Shown: piece after piece, positions 16,189 through 25,496 of the stretch
How positions within the stretch are numbered: position 1 is the first letter of the stretch
Layout: each line of letters starts with the position of its first letter
Source: Vicinamibacterales bacterium
GTDB lineage: Bacteria > Acidobacteriota > Vicinamibacteria > Vicinamibacterales > UBA8438
NCBI GenBank assembly: GCA_937766455.1
Contig: CALLXD010000002.1
Coordinates: forward strand, 1 to 32,502
DNA: 32,502 bases
Reading direction: 5' to 3'
Notes under the pieces: generated by a model
What the model saw: the letters and a program-made list of their open reading frames with translations, nothing else
Told to the model about the DNA's origin: nothing
Database searches by the model: none
Program-made: the position numbers and the translations under genes

Positions 16189-16749
16189 CTAGCGTGCGCG
16201 CGGAGCAGCCTGTGCCGCGCGGTGCCTGGCGAAGGTCGGCAGGGTCTGGTCGCGCGCGGACACGAGCGGATCGGTGATCGGCCACGTGACCCCCAGCTCG
16301 CGGTCGTTCCACAGGATGCCCCCCTCGCCCTTGGCGTTGTAGGGGACGTCGACCTTGTACAGCACGTCGGCCGGCGCGTCCCCGAGGACGCAGAAGCCGT
16401 GGGCAAAGCCCGAAGGCACCCAGAGGAGCTTGCCGTTCATGTCGGTCAATTCTGTCGCGTAGTGCTGTCCGAGGGTCGCCGACCCGGCTCGGATGTCGAC
16501 CACGACATCCCAGACACGTCCGCGCGCCACGCCCACCAGCTTGCCCTGGGCCGGCTCGTGCTGATAGTGGAGCCCTCGGAGCACGCCAGGACTGGAGCGC
16601 GAGTGATTGTCCTGCACGAACTCGCACGGGAGCCCCTCTGCGCTGAAGCGGTCTCTGCTGAACCGTTCGACAAAGAAGCCGCGCTCGTCACCGTGTACGT
16701 CGAGCTCGATGAGCAGGAGGCCGTCGAGGGGAAGCGTCGTGATCTTCAT
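16189..16749 (-). CDS. rfbC: dTDP-4-dehydrorhamnose 3,5-epimerase
   Basis: The ATG at 16749 gives 186 residues, the normal length of RmlC/RfbC. The cupin-fold enzyme epimerises C3 and C5 of dTDP-4-keto-6-deoxyglucose on the way to dTDP-L-rhamnose in the cytoplasm. Visible family features are RGFFVERF (residues 23-30), FVQDNHSRSSPGVLRGLHYQ (44-63) with the catalytic His61, VVVDIR (82-87), VPSGFAHGFCVL (111-122) and the active-site Tyr131 in LYKVD, then ILWND and GVTWP. No rfbA, rfbB or rfbD gene is in the window, so the rest of the pathway must be elsewhere. It is divergent from the dinB-like gene. The frame is intact although neighbouring genes are damaged. No good ribosome site is visible. 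Confidence 0.92.
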   Translation of the reverse strand: MKITTLPLDGLLLIELDVHGDERGFFVERFSRDRFSAEGLPCEFVQDNHSRSSPGVLRGLHYQHEPAQGKLVGVARGRVWDVVVDIRAGSATLGQHYATELTDMNGKLLWVPSGFAHGFCVLGDAPADVLYKVDVPYNAKGEGGILWNDRELGVTWPITDPLVSARDQTLPTFARHRAAQAAPRAR

Positions 16750-16901
16750 AAGTGGGCGCGATTGAGCCAAACCCGCAGGCGCAGATGGCCAATCATATCG
16801 CACGGGATCGCCCAGGAGCTCCGCGCTTGACAGTGGTCCCGGATCCAAGTCTGGTCGGAGTCTGCAATCAGTAAACAGCACATAGAGAGAAGGAGCACTG
16901 C

Positions 16902-17402
16902 ATGGCCATCGCGGACGCACTAATCGGAGAACTTGAACAGGAAGCTGCCACGACTCGCCGGGTGTTAGAGCGGATGCCGGCCGACAAGCTTGCCTGGAGG
17001 CCGCACGCGAAGTCGATGTCGCTCGGGCAGCTCGCCCTGCACGTCGCCGAGACGACGGGGAACGTTGCCCAGATGGCCGTACCGAACCCGTCCGCTCCGC
17101 CAGAGTCATTCCAACAGGCAGAGGCGACGTCCGGAGACCAGCTGCTGCCAGCGCTTGAGGCGAGCCTCGCCAAGGCCAAAGAGGTCGTGAGCGGGTTTGA
17201 CGACGCGGCCATGATGGAAACCTGGTCCATTGCGGCGGGGGGCAAGACGTTGATGTCGATGCCACGGATCGGCTTTTTGCGCGCGATCATGCTGAATCAC
17301 TGGTATCACCATCGTGGGCAGTTGTCGGTCTATTTGCGGTTGCTCGACGTACCTGTTCCGTCGATCTATGGGCCGAGCGCCGACGAAAATCCGTTCGCGT
17401 AG
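16902..17402 (+). CDS. DinB/YfiT-like putative metalloenzyme
   Basis: AAGGAG (16890-16895) lies six bases before the ATG. The 166-residue protein is a four-helix DinB-like protein. The three metal-ligand histidines of the family can be picked out: His47 in LALHVAE, and His133 and His137 in LNHWYHHRGQLSVYLR. DinB-like proteins bind a divalent metal; characterised relatives are bacillithiol or mycothiol S-transferases and isomerases, but most members have no assigned reaction. There is no signal peptide, so it should be cytoplasmic. It stands alone between the divergent rfbC and the interrupted amidohydrolase, whose start lies 121 bases downstream. Confidence 0.88.
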   Translation: MAIADALIGELEQEAATTRRVLERMPADKLAWRPHAKSMSLGQLALHVAETTGNVAQMAVPNPSAPPESFQQAEATSGDQLLPALEASLAKAKEVVSGFDDAAMMETWSIAAGGKTLMSMPRIGFLRAIMLNHWYHHRGQLSVYLRLLDVPVPSIYGPSADENPFA

Positions 17403-17523
17403 GGGCGTCTCAGCGACGGCTGATCGAGGCGTCGCGGCTCTCGGTCAGCCGCTCGCGCTCGGACCAGAGGTGCAGTCCGGCGCAGGAGCCGGCGGCAGGG
17501 GACGGAACGCGTCTGACAAGACC

Positions 17524-19197
17524 ATGATCATGCACATACCGCGACGCGTGGCGGCGGCTGGCCTCGCACTCGTATGCGTCGTCTTCGCCCGGCCGATCCA
17601 GGCCCAGGAGGCGGTCGAGCTGCTGCTGCACAGCGGGAAGATTTTCACCGCCGACGACCGCCTGTCGACGTTCTCAGCCATCGCGGTCCGCGATGGCCGG
17701 ATCGTGGCACTCGGCTGGGACGCGCTGCGCCAGCAGTATCGTGCTGCGCGCAGTGTTGACCTCGGGGGACGGCTGGTGGTGCCCGGGTTCATCGACACCC
17801 ACATTCACATCAGTGGTGACCCGGAACGCTGAGTCGACCTGTCGGGCCTTGAGACCATGTCGGAACTGAAGGCGCGGGTCACGCGGAAGGCTGAGCAACT
17901 CGGGTCGGGCGAGTGGATTACCGGCTATGGCTGGTGGGAGGACGAACTGGCGGAGCAACGTCGACCACTGCGGTGGGACCTGGACGACGCGGCACCGGTG
18001 AATCCGGTGGTCTTGACCCGCGCCGGGGGGCACAGTTCGGCGGCCAATTCGATGGCGCTGGAGGCCGCGGGGCTGACCCCGGACAGCGAGACGCCGCCTG
18101 GCGGCATCATCGAGCTCGATGAGGAAGGCCGGATGAACGGCATCTTGCGCGAAGGTGCACAAGGCATGGCCCGGCGCCTTGTGCCCGACGCGACGCCTCA
18201 AGAACTCCGGGTCAGTTTTGTCGAGAACCTGCGTGAACTCCTGGGTCTGGGTATCACGAGTCTCATTCAAGCCGGGGTCGGTCCACGTGGGTACGGCGAC
18301 TGGGAGTCGGTCTACGAGGAATACGCGGGGGAACTGCCCCGAGCCGCAGTGCAGTTCCGCGTGCCGCCAGACCCGGAGCGCGCCGTCGCCATGCTGGATC
18401 GGTTCGGGCGGACCACTGGCGACGGCAATGACTGGTTGCGCGTGGGGCCCATGAAGTTCTTTGTGGACGGCGGATACACCGGCGCCGCCGCCTGGACGCT
18501 CGAGTCCTACAAGGGACAGCCCGGGTACTTCGGCACCGGCGCGCTGATCGACGAGGCCGGACTCTACGAGATCTCGAAGGCGGCTCATGACCGGGGCTGG
18601 CAGATGGGCTTCCACACCATCGGCGACGCGGCCATCAAGATGACGGTCGACGTCTGGTCCCGCATCATCGACGAGTCGCCCCGTACTGACCATCGTCACT
18701 ATTTGAATCACTTCACGGTGCGACCACCCGCCGAGACGATGCAGCGGATGGCGACACACAACATCCACATCGCTCAGCAGCCAAATTTCACCTACACCCT
18801 GGAGGGCCGCTACGCCGAGCATCTCGACGCAGAGCGGTATCAGACGAACAATCCACTTCGCTCGCCGATGAGTCATGGCGTGTTTGTCGCGCTGGGCAGC
18901 GACATCCTGCCGATTGGACCCATGGTTGGCTTGTATGCCGCCGTCACTCGAAAAGGCATGAGCGGTGCCGTCGTGGGAGCTGGCGAGGCGCTGACGATGC
19001 CGGAAGCGATTGTGGGGTACACCCGGTTGGCCGCGCATCTCACGTTTGAAGAGGACCAGAAGGGGAGCCTCGAGACCGGTAAGCTGGCCGACATGGTCGT
19101 GTTGTCCCAGGACCTGCTCACCATCGATCCCGATCGGACCCTGGACACCGAGGTCGAGATGACGATCCTGAACGGTCGCGTGGTGTTCGAACGGTAG
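17524..19197 (+). pseudogene. Exported amidohydrolase (YtcJ-like), interrupted by an in-frame TGA
   Basis: Reading frame 17524-19197 encodes a 557-codon amidohydrolase family 3 (YtcJ-like) enzyme with a signal peptide (MHIPRRVAAAGLALVCVVFA, cleavage near IQAQ). The metal-binding FIDTHIH (His93, His95) is followed eight codons later by TGA at 17830-17832, codon 103. The same frame then continues without shift through VDLSGLETMSELKARV, GEWITGYGWWEDE, KFFVDGGYTGAAAW, FHTIGDAA, HHY-type and ALGSDILP segments to the usual end GKLADMVVLSQDLLTIDP. One base change (for example TGG or CGA) would restore it. A selenocysteine reading is unlikely, as no catalytic Cys is expected there and I see no convincing SECIS hairpin. 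An ATG at 17857 could start a truncated product lacking the HxH ligands. It would hydrolyse amide-like bonds in the periplasm if intact. Confidence 0.85.
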
Positions 19198-19296
19198 TGC
19201 GGTGGAGGAGACCTGCATTCGGACCCCGTCCGCGGTGATAGAATTGCTCCCCATCAACCCACGGTGCCGTCACAACGGGCGAGTTGTCCGCGACCT

Positions 19297-20349
19297 ATGC
19301 AATCTGTGAATTCCCCGGCCCGGCATCTGGTCGCCGCGTCGGTGCTGTTCGGCGTGGTGGCATCCGCGCATTGGGTCCCGACCGTCGATGCCACCGCAGC
19401 CGTCGAAACCGCGCCCGCCCTGGAGCCGGCGGTGGCGCGCGTGGCCCAGTTGCCGCGGATGCGCTCGCTGCTGGTGTCAGTTGATGGCCGCCTCAAAGTA
19501 GAGCAGTACTTCCACGGGGCTGCCGCCCATCGCGCCGCGAATCTGAAGTCGGCTTCCAAGAGCATCATCTCCCTGTTGGTCGGCATTGCGATCGACCAAG
19601 GCCACATCGACAGCGTCGACACGCGGATTGACCAGTTCTTTCCGGAGTATCTCGACGACCCGGACAAGTCCCGGATCACCGTTGAGGATCTGCTGACGAT
19701 GCGGGCCGGGCTGGAGACCACCAGCAATCGGAATTATGGCCGGTGGGTGCAGAGTGGGAACTGGGTCAAGCACGTGTTGAGCCGTCCGCTGGTAGCCGCC
19801 CCTGGGACCCAGATGATTTACAGCACCGGCAGCACGCATCTGCTGTCAGCCATCATCACCAAGGCGTCGGGGATGGACACCCATCGTTTCGCGCGGCGCT
19901 ATCTCGGCGAGCCGATGGGCATTTCGGTGCCCCGATGGACGGCGGACCCGCAAGGCATTCTGTTCGGCGGGAACGAGATGTCGATGACCCCTCGCGACAT
20001 GCTCGCTATTGGCGAGATGTACCTCAATTGTGGCCGCGTCGGAACCCGTCAGATCGTCTCCGAGGATTGGGTCCACACCTCGATTCGTACCCACGCCACC
20101 CGGGATTGGAGACCGGAGCGGACATACGGCTACGGCTGGTGGGTCCGCGAGGTAGACGGCCACGACGCGTTCTACGCGTGGGGCTATGGCGGTCAGTTCA
20201 TCTACGTGGTGCCGGGACTGCGACTCGTGGCGGTCATGACGTCCTCACCGAATCCAGGCGATGGACTCCGCGCACACCGGCAGTCACTCTACGACTTGAT
20301 GGAAGAAGAAATCGTACCGGCCGTAGCCGCCGGTCTCAACGCTGACTAG
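19297..20349 (+). CDS. Exported serine hydrolase, beta-lactamase-like family
   Basis: I use the ATG at 19297; an in-frame GTG at 19264 is the alternative. The 350-residue product has a signal peptide (HLVAASVLFGVVASAH). The SxxK motif is SASK (Ser85 to Lys88) in NLKSASKSIISLL. The second motif is YST (Tyr175) and the third is WGYGGQ near nt 20181-20198, where HxG or KTG is usual. VEDLLTMRAGLE (residues 129-140) is the family's conserved helix. It resembles 6-aminohexanoate-dimer hydrolase or esterase-like members more than penicillin-hydrolysing enzymes. It is a second, distinct paralogue of the hydrolase at 9.8 kb. It lies 100 bases after the interrupted amidohydrolase and probably has its own promoter. 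Confidence 0.88.
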   Translation: MQSVNSPARHLVAASVLFGVVASAHWVPTVDATAAVETAPALEPAVARVAQLPRMRSLLVSVDGRLKVEQYFHGAAAHRAANLKSASKSIISLLVGIAIDQGHIDSVDTRIDQFFPEYLDDPDKSRITVEDLLTMRAGLETTSNRNYGRWVQSGNWVKHVLSRPLVAAPGTQMIYSTGSTHLLSAIITKASGMDTHRFARRYLGEPMGISVPRWTADPQGILFGGNEMSMTPRDMLAIGEMYLNCGRVGTRQIVSEDWVHTSIRTHATRDWRPERTYGYGWWVREVDGHDAFYAWGYGGQFIYVVPGLRLVAVMTSSPNPGDGLRAHRQSLYDLMEEEIVPAVAAGLNAD

Positions 20350-20462
20350 AGTGCGGCTCGTCATGCAGCTGTACTGCAAACGCGGGTTGTGTCGGCGCAC
20401 GGCGGCGGCATTGGATGATGAGCAGGCGAGGCACTGACCTCGTGGTACCGGAGGGTGGCACT

Positions 20463-21509
20463 GTGAAGCGATGGTTCTTCAGCGTAGTGGTGACGGCGTG
20501 TGCGGTGGCGGGGTGCGGGTCTGCTGTTCCCGTCGAAGAGACGGTCCCGGACGCGGCTCCCGTGGCTGTGGCCTCGAACGGCGCGGGGACGCTTGTGCGT
20601 CTCGATCCCGCATTCGATGCCCTGGTTCCGGCCGACGCCCAGATCGAAAAATTGGCCGATGGCTACATGTTCACTGAGGGACCGGTGTGGGTCAGGCGCG
20701 GCGAGCCTGAGCCGTATCTGTTGTTCAGCGATATCCCGGCCAACACGATCAGGAAGTGGTCGCCGACGGAGGGCCCCTCTGACTTCATGAATCCGGTCTA
20801 CGAGGGTGATCCGGGCGAGCGGACGCAGGTGGGCTCCAACGGTCTGGTGATCGACAGCGAGGGCCGACTCATTTTGATGGAGCACGGAAACCGGCAGGTG
20901 TCACGGATCGAGGCTGACGGCAGCGTCACCGTGCTGGCTGACAGTTACGACGGGAAGCGGCTCAATAGTCCCAACGACGCGGTGTATCACTCGAACGGGT
21001 GGTTGTATTTCACCGACCCGCCCTACGGTTTGGCCCAGCAGGATGACGATCCGACCAAGGAACTGGACTTCAACGGCATTTTCAGGCTGAGTCCGGACGG
21101 CGATGTCGAGCTGCTGTCCCGTGACCAGACCCGGCCCAATGGCATCGGGCTCTCGCCCGACGAGTCGACCCTCTATGTGGCGAATTCAGACGGCAACGAC
21201 AAAGCCTGGTATGCCTACGACATGCTGGAGGATGGAACGTTGGGCCCGGGACGCGTGTTCGTTGACGCGAACGAGGCACAGGAGTCTGGCGCCGCCGACG
21301 GGATGACCATTGACCGCGCCGGGAATCTGTTCGCGACCGGTCCTGGCGGCATCTGGGTGATCGGCCCGGACGGCACGCACCTGGGGTCGATTCAGCCGGA
21401 CGAAGTGCCAGCCAACGCCGGATGGGGCGATGATGGCGAGACGCTGTACATGACCGGTCGTACTGGGCTGTACCGGATTCGATTGACCACCGGTGGGGCG
21501 ATACCCTAG
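20463..21509 (+). CDS. SMP-30/gluconolactonase-family lipoprotein
   Basis: The start is the GTG at 20463, seven bases after GGAGGG (20450-20455). The 348-residue product has a lipoprotein signal with lipobox VAGC (Cys18). The propeller of the SMP-30/gluconolactonase/LRE family is clear: EGPVW (metal ligand Glu), RLNSPNDAVYHSNGWLYFTD (Asn/Asp), RPNGIGLSPDESTLYVANSD (Asn) and ADGMTIDRAGNLFATGPGGI (Asp). These enzymes use one divalent metal to open sugar lactones. Tethering to the membrane would put the activity in the periplasm. A PQQ-type sugar dehydrogenase gene follows 132 bases downstream on the same strand, and its product would be a lactone, so the two could act in sequence. This link is inference. 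Confidence 0.9.
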   Translation: MKRWFFSVVVTACAVAGCGSAVPVEETVPDAAPVAVASNGAGTLVRLDPAFDALVPADAQIEKLADGYMFTEGPVWVRRGEPEPYLLFSDIPANTIRKWSPTEGPSDFMNPVYEGDPGERTQVGSNGLVIDSEGRLILMEHGNRQVSRIEADGSVTVLADSYDGKRLNSPNDAVYHSNGWLYFTDPPYGLAQQDDDPTKELDFNGIFRLSPDGDVELLSRDQTRPNGIGLSPDESTLYVANSDGNDKAWYAYDMLEDGTLGPGRVFVDANEAQESGAADGMTIDRAGNLFATGPGGIWVIGPDGTHLGSIQPDEVPANAGWGDDGETLYMTGRTGLYRIRLTTGGAIP

Positions 21510-21641
21510 CGGGCGTCGGTCTTCCGGCTTGGGGCAGAACTGGGTGGTCGTATCCGGGCCTCCAGTCCTGCCGTAGATGTCAGTCAGGCGCACTGCGTAG
21601 GTCGAGTCGTTGTTCTGTCCGCCGACGCGGGAGGGAGAGAG

Positions 21642-23627
21642 ATGCACTCACGAAGGTATCCGATTGCGCGCGCCCTGTGGGCCTGCCTGGTAGTCACCCT
21701 GACCGCGTCCAGCGGCCTGGCGCAGCAGGGTGCCGAGAACGGCGAGTGGCGGCACTACGGCGGCGACGAAGCCAACACGCGCTATGCGCCCCTCGATCAG
21801 ATCACCGCCGACAACTTCAACGACCTGGAATTGGCTTGGCGCATGAAGACCGACAACTTCGGTCCCGAGCCGGAATACAACTTTCAGTCGACACCCCTCA
21901 TGGTGGGCGGCGTGGTCTACTCGACTGTCGGGACGCGGCGTTCCGTCGTCGCCGTGGACGCCGGAACCGGCGAGTATCTCTGGATGCACCGGCTCGACGA
22001 AGGCGAGCGGGCGGCGGAGGCGCCGCGCCGGCTGTCAGGTCGGGGGCTGGCGTATCGCGATGACACCGCCAGCGGCGGGAGCGGCCAGGTCATCTACGTG
22101 ACACCCGGCTACCGGATGATTGCGCTCGACGCGGCCACCGGACAGCGCATTCCCAGCTTCGGCACCGATGGCATCGTCGACCTCATGCAGAACATGGATC
22201 AGGAGATTGATCCGATCGCGGGCGAAATTGGTCTGCATGCGACGCCATTAGTGGCGGGCGACACGATCATCATTGGGGCGGCGCACGTGCCAGGGAGCGC
22301 CCCCGAGTCGATGAGAAACACGAAGGGCTACGTGCGGGGGTTCGACGCCGACAGCGGCGCGCGGAAATGGATTTTTCACACGATTCCAGGGGGCGACGAG
22401 TACGGGAACGACACGTGGCTGAACGATTCGTGGCGGTATACCGGCAACACCGGCGTCTGGGGGCAGATCAGCGTCGACCTCGATCTCGGCATCGTCTATC
22501 TGCCGACTGAGATGCCCACCAACGACTACTACGGCGGCCACCGTCACGGAGACAATCTGTTCTCCGACAGTATCGTCGCCGTGGACCTCGACACGGGCGA
22601 GCGACTCTGGCACTTTCAGGCGATCCATCACGACGTCTGGGACTGGGATTTTCCCTGCGCGCCAGTGTTGGTCGATGTGGCCATCGAGGGCCGGCCCGGC
22701 ATCACCAAGGTGATCGCCCAGCCGAGCAAACAAAGCTGGCTATATGTACTCGATCGGGAGACCGGCGAACCGATTTGGCCGATAGAAGAGCGACCGATGC
22801 CCGCATCCGACGTCCCGGGCGAGCTCCTGGCACTGACCCAGCCGTTTCCGAGCAAGCCGCCGGCTTACGACCGCCAGGGCGTGAGCGTGGATGACCTGAT
22901 CGATTTCACTCCGGAACTCCGGGCTGAGGCGCTGGAGCGCGTCTCGAAGTTCGGCATGGGTCCTATCTTTACACCGCCGGTGGCGGCTGATCCGGATGGT
23001 TCGTATGGCACGCTGATGCTGCCCTCGACTGGTGGAGGCACCAACTGGCCCGGCGGCTCGGTCGACCCAGAAACGGGAGTCTTCTACCAATACTCGTTCA
23101 CGCAGATGGTTTCGTTGGGACTGGTCAATGATCCGGAGCGGTCGGATATGGACTTCATCCGGGGGAATCCGGCCGGTGTGCGGGCGCGTGACCGAGCGCT
23201 GACGATCCGCGGGTTGCCGATCGTCAAGCCACCGTGGGGACGGATCAGCGCGATCGATCTCAAGACCGGTGACATCCTGTGGCAGGTAGCCCACGGCGAG
23301 ACCCCTGACAACGTTCGGGAGCACCCCGATCTGCAAGGTGTCGACATCCCCCGCACCGGACGTATCGGCCGAGTTGGCACCCTCATCACGAAGACGCTCG
23401 TGATCGCCGGTGAGCCCGGTGTCTTCACCACGCCGTCCGGCGAGCGCGGCGCCATGTTGCGTGCCTACGACAAACTGACGGGCGTGGAGGTCGGCGAGGT
23501 GTTCATGCCGACCGGCGTCTCCGGGTCGCCGATGACCTACATGCACGACGGCGCCCAGCACATCGTCGTCGCCACCAGCGGAGGTGGCCAGGCCGGCGAG
23601 TTACTCGCGTTCCGTCTGCCCGAGTAG
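21642..23627 (+). CDS. PQQ-dependent dehydrogenase, membrane glucose dehydrogenase-like, exported
   Basis: A purine-rich ribosome site (GGAGGGAG) lies just before the ATG. The 661-residue product has a signal peptide (ARALWACLVVTLTASSGLAQ) and then EWRHYGGDEANTRYAPLDQI, the usual N-terminus of this family. Tryptophan-docking blades (YLWMHR, RKWIFHTIP, RLWHFQ, ILWQVA) form an eight-bladed propeller. HHDVWDWDFPCAPVLVD matches the signature of quinoprotein glucose/quinate-type dehydrogenases. It has no haem c domain and no vicinal CC pair of the alcohol dehydrogenase type, so it should be periplasmic and pass electrons to a separate acceptor. The substrate, probably a sugar or alcohol, is not fixed. 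No pqq biosynthesis genes are in the window. It is convergent with the CoA ligase, 37 bases away. Confidence 0.9.
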   Translation: MHSRRYPIARALWACLVVTLTASSGLAQQGAENGEWRHYGGDEANTRYAPLDQITADNFNDLELAWRMKTDNFGPEPEYNFQSTPLMVGGVVYSTVGTRRSVVAVDAGTGEYLWMHRLDEGERAAEAPRRLSGRGLAYRDDTASGGSGQVIYVTPGYRMIALDAATGQRIPSFGTDGIVDLMQNMDQEIDPIAGEIGLHATPLVAGDTIIIGAAHVPGSAPESMRNTKGYVRGFDADSGARKWIFHTIPGGDEYGNDTWLNDSWRYTGNTGVWGQISVDLDLGIVYLPTEMPTNDYYGGHRHGDNLFSDSIVAVDLDTGERLWHFQAIHHDVWDWDFPCAPVLVDVAIEGRPGITKVIAQPSKQSWLYVLDRETGEPIWPIEERPMPASDVPGELLALTQPFPSKPPAYDRQGVSVDDLIDFTPELRAEALERVSKFGMGPIFTPPVAADPDGSYGTLMLPSTGGGTNWPGGSVDPETGVFYQYSFTQMVSLGLVNDPERSDMDFIRGNPAGVRARDRALTIRGLPIVKPPWGRISAIDLKTGDILWQVAHGETPDNVREHPDLQGVDIPRTGRIGRVGTLITKTLVIAGEPGVFTTPSGERGAMLRAYDKLTGVEVGEVFMPTGVSGSPMTYMHDGAQHIVVATSGGGQAGELLAFRLPE

Positions 23628-23664
23628 CCATCGGGCCGCGCGGGGTTCGGGGCGATGCGCTGTC

Positions 23665-25245
23665 TCAGGAATCGGCACGCTCGCGTGCGGCCCGTTCGCG
23701 GTCTCGCAGCTCTCGACGCAGAATTTTGCCGGATGGCACCTTCGGGATGGCGTCGATGAACTCGACCTCTCGCACCTTCTTGTGTGGGGCAACGCGGTCA
23801 GCGACGTACGCCATGATCGCTTCGGCTGTGACCTCGGCATTCGCTTTGCGCACGACGAATGCCTTCGGAATCTCACCCGCTTCGACATCGGGCACGGGTA
23901 TGACCGCCACATCGGCGACAGCCGGATGGGCTTGGATCACGCCTTCGAGCTCCGCTGGAGCCACCTGGAGTCCCTTGTATTTGATGAGCTCCTTGACGCG
24001 ATCCACCACGAACAGGTACCCGCCGCTGTCGGCGCGCCCGATGTCACCGGTGTGGAGCCAGCCGTCGCCGTCGAGCATGTCATGCGTGGCCTCCGGGTTG
24101 TTCAGGTAGCCCTTCATCACCTGCGGCCCGCGAATCCACACTTCACCGAGCCCACCCGTGTCTGCATCAACTCCAGTCGAGAGGTCGACGAGCCGGTATT
24201 CCGTGTTCGGCAAGGCCACCCCGACGGAGTCGTGCTTGATCTCCCGATCTCGCCCGTTAGCGTGGGTCACCGGGCTCGTTTCGGTGAGCCCATACCCCTG
24301 CCGCAACATCAGGCCGTGCCGGTCGATGCAGGCTTTCGCGACCGGCTCCGGGAGTGGCGCGGCACCGGACAGGATGTTCTTCAAGGCCGAGATGTCGTAG
24401 TTGTCGACGAGCGGGTGCTTAGCTAGCGCCAGAACGATGGGGGGGACGAGATACGCCATCGTCACCGCATGTGTTTGCAGCAAGTCCAGGAACTGCTCCA
24501 GATCAAAATGGGGCATCGTGACTATCGTGCCGCCTGCCCGCAGCGCCCCACTCATGATCACGACCATGCCGTAGATATGGTAGAAAGGCAGAATTCCGAT
24601 CAGAACCTCCTGGTCCGAGAGCTGTTCGACGGAGTGGGTCTGGCACAGGTTTGAGACCAGATTGTGGTGCGTCAGCATCACGCCCTTGGGCAGGCCGGTG
24701 GTCCCGCTTGAGTACGGCAACGCGACGAGATCTTCTCGTGGATTGAACGCGATCTCTGGTGTAGGCCCATCAGCGGTCGCCAGTTCGTCGAACGGCGTCG
24801 CGCCGTCGGCTTTGCCGAATACGAAGATCTCGCGCACCGACGTGCCGGCGATGGCCTCCGTGGCCTTGTCGAGGAACTGTGGCACCGTGACCATGAAGGT
24901 GGCTTCGCTGTCGATCAGTTGGCGCTGCAGCTCAGCGGCGGTATAGAGGGGATTGGCGGTGGTGCTGATGCCTCCAGCGGCGGCTACCCCGAAGAACGCG
25001 ATGGCGTACTCCGGGACGTTCGGGCTGTAGATCGCAAACACATCGCCCTTGGCGAAGCCGCGCGCGGCCAGCCCGGCCGCGGTTCGGCGCACCGCGGACA
25101 TGAGCTGTCCGTAGGTGAGCTCCCGGCCACTGGGACCGTCAATCAACGCGGCCTTGTCCGCGAACCTGGCCGCATGCTCGAAGAGAAAATCCTGGAGCGG
25201 AACATCTGGAATATCCACGTCAGGGTAAGGGCTTCGATAGATCAT
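23665..25245 (-). CDS. AMP-dependent acyl/aryl-CoA ligase (4-coumarate-CoA ligase-like)
   Basis: GGAGA precedes the ATG at 25245 by about seven bases; a longer start at 25308 is unlikely. The 526-residue enzyme shows the full ANL signature: P-loop SSGTTGLPKGVM (residues 179-190), PFYHIYG, QGYGLTETSP, GEVWIRGPQVMKGY, GWLHTGDIG, the hinge VDRVKELIKYKGLQVAPAELE and PKVPSGKILRREL (about residues 503-515) with the catalytic lysine. It activates a carboxylic acid with ATP to the acyl-AMP and then the CoA thioester, in the cytoplasm. Length and motifs fit the 4-coumarate-CoA ligase/luciferase branch, but whether the acid is aromatic or aliphatic cannot be read from the sequence. It is divergent from the SCP2 protein gene, with 251 bases between. 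Confidence 0.92.
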   Translation of the reverse strand: MIYRSPYPDVDIPDVPLQDFLFEHAARFADKAALIDGPSGRELTYGQLMSAVRRTAAGLAARGFAKGDVFAIYSPNVPEYAIAFFGVAAAGGISTTANPLYTAAELQRQLIDSEATFMVTVPQFLDKATEAIAGTSVREIFVFGKADGATPFDELATADGPTPEIAFNPREDLVALPYSSGTTGLPKGVMLTHHNLVSNLCQTHSVEQLSDQEVLIGILPFYHIYGMVVIMSGALRAGGTIVTMPHFDLEQFLDLLQTHAVTMAYLVPPIVLALAKHPLVDNYDISALKNILSGAAPLPEPVAKACIDRHGLMLRQGYGLTETSPVTHANGRDREIKHDSVGVALPNTEYRLVDLSTGVDADTGGLGEVWIRGPQVMKGYLNNPEATHDMLDGDGWLHTGDIGRADSGGYLFVVDRVKELIKYKGLQVAPAELEGVIQAHPAVADVAVIPVPDVEAGEIPKAFVVRKANAEVTAEAIMAYVADRVAPHKKVREVEFIDAIPKVPSGKILRRELRDRERAARERADS

Positions 25246-25496
25246 TGTTGTCTCCGCGATTCTGTCTCGGCACGTTCGCTCAGGGGAACACAAGCGTATG
25301 TTAGGCACACCGTCCCGACAACGTCTGCGGACGAGTCTGCGGGGTCCTGAGGTCCGGGAGGCGGGCCATGGGGGCGACGGCGGACGGCGTTATGATTACC
25401 GGGCTGAATTGGCATCTCACGCCGGCCGTACTGATTCGGGAGCCCGGAAGAAGAGCCTGAGTTGGCGTGGATTGCTGATCGCGACGGAGCAGACAA
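25246..25496. other. Intergenic region between the divergent CoA ligase and SCP2 genes
   Basis: The 251 bases must hold promoters for both genes. I see no convincing hexamer pair, no strong hairpin and no supported gene. The open frames here are shadows. Confidence 0.4.

Noticed and set aside
17413..17435. GCGACG/CGTCGC hairpin after the dinB-like gene as a terminator
   Set aside because: Short stem, no T-run.
17830..17832. TGA as selenocysteine codon
   Set aside because: No catalytic Cys is expected there in amidohydrolases and no convincing SECIS-like hairpin follows.
21510..21647. Minus-strand frame with protein-like text (DSTYAVRLTDIYGRTGG) between the SMP-30 and PQQ genes
   Set aside because: It reaches into the SMP-30 gene's opposite strand, has no ribosome site, and I do not recognise a family; a decayed fragment cannot be excluded.
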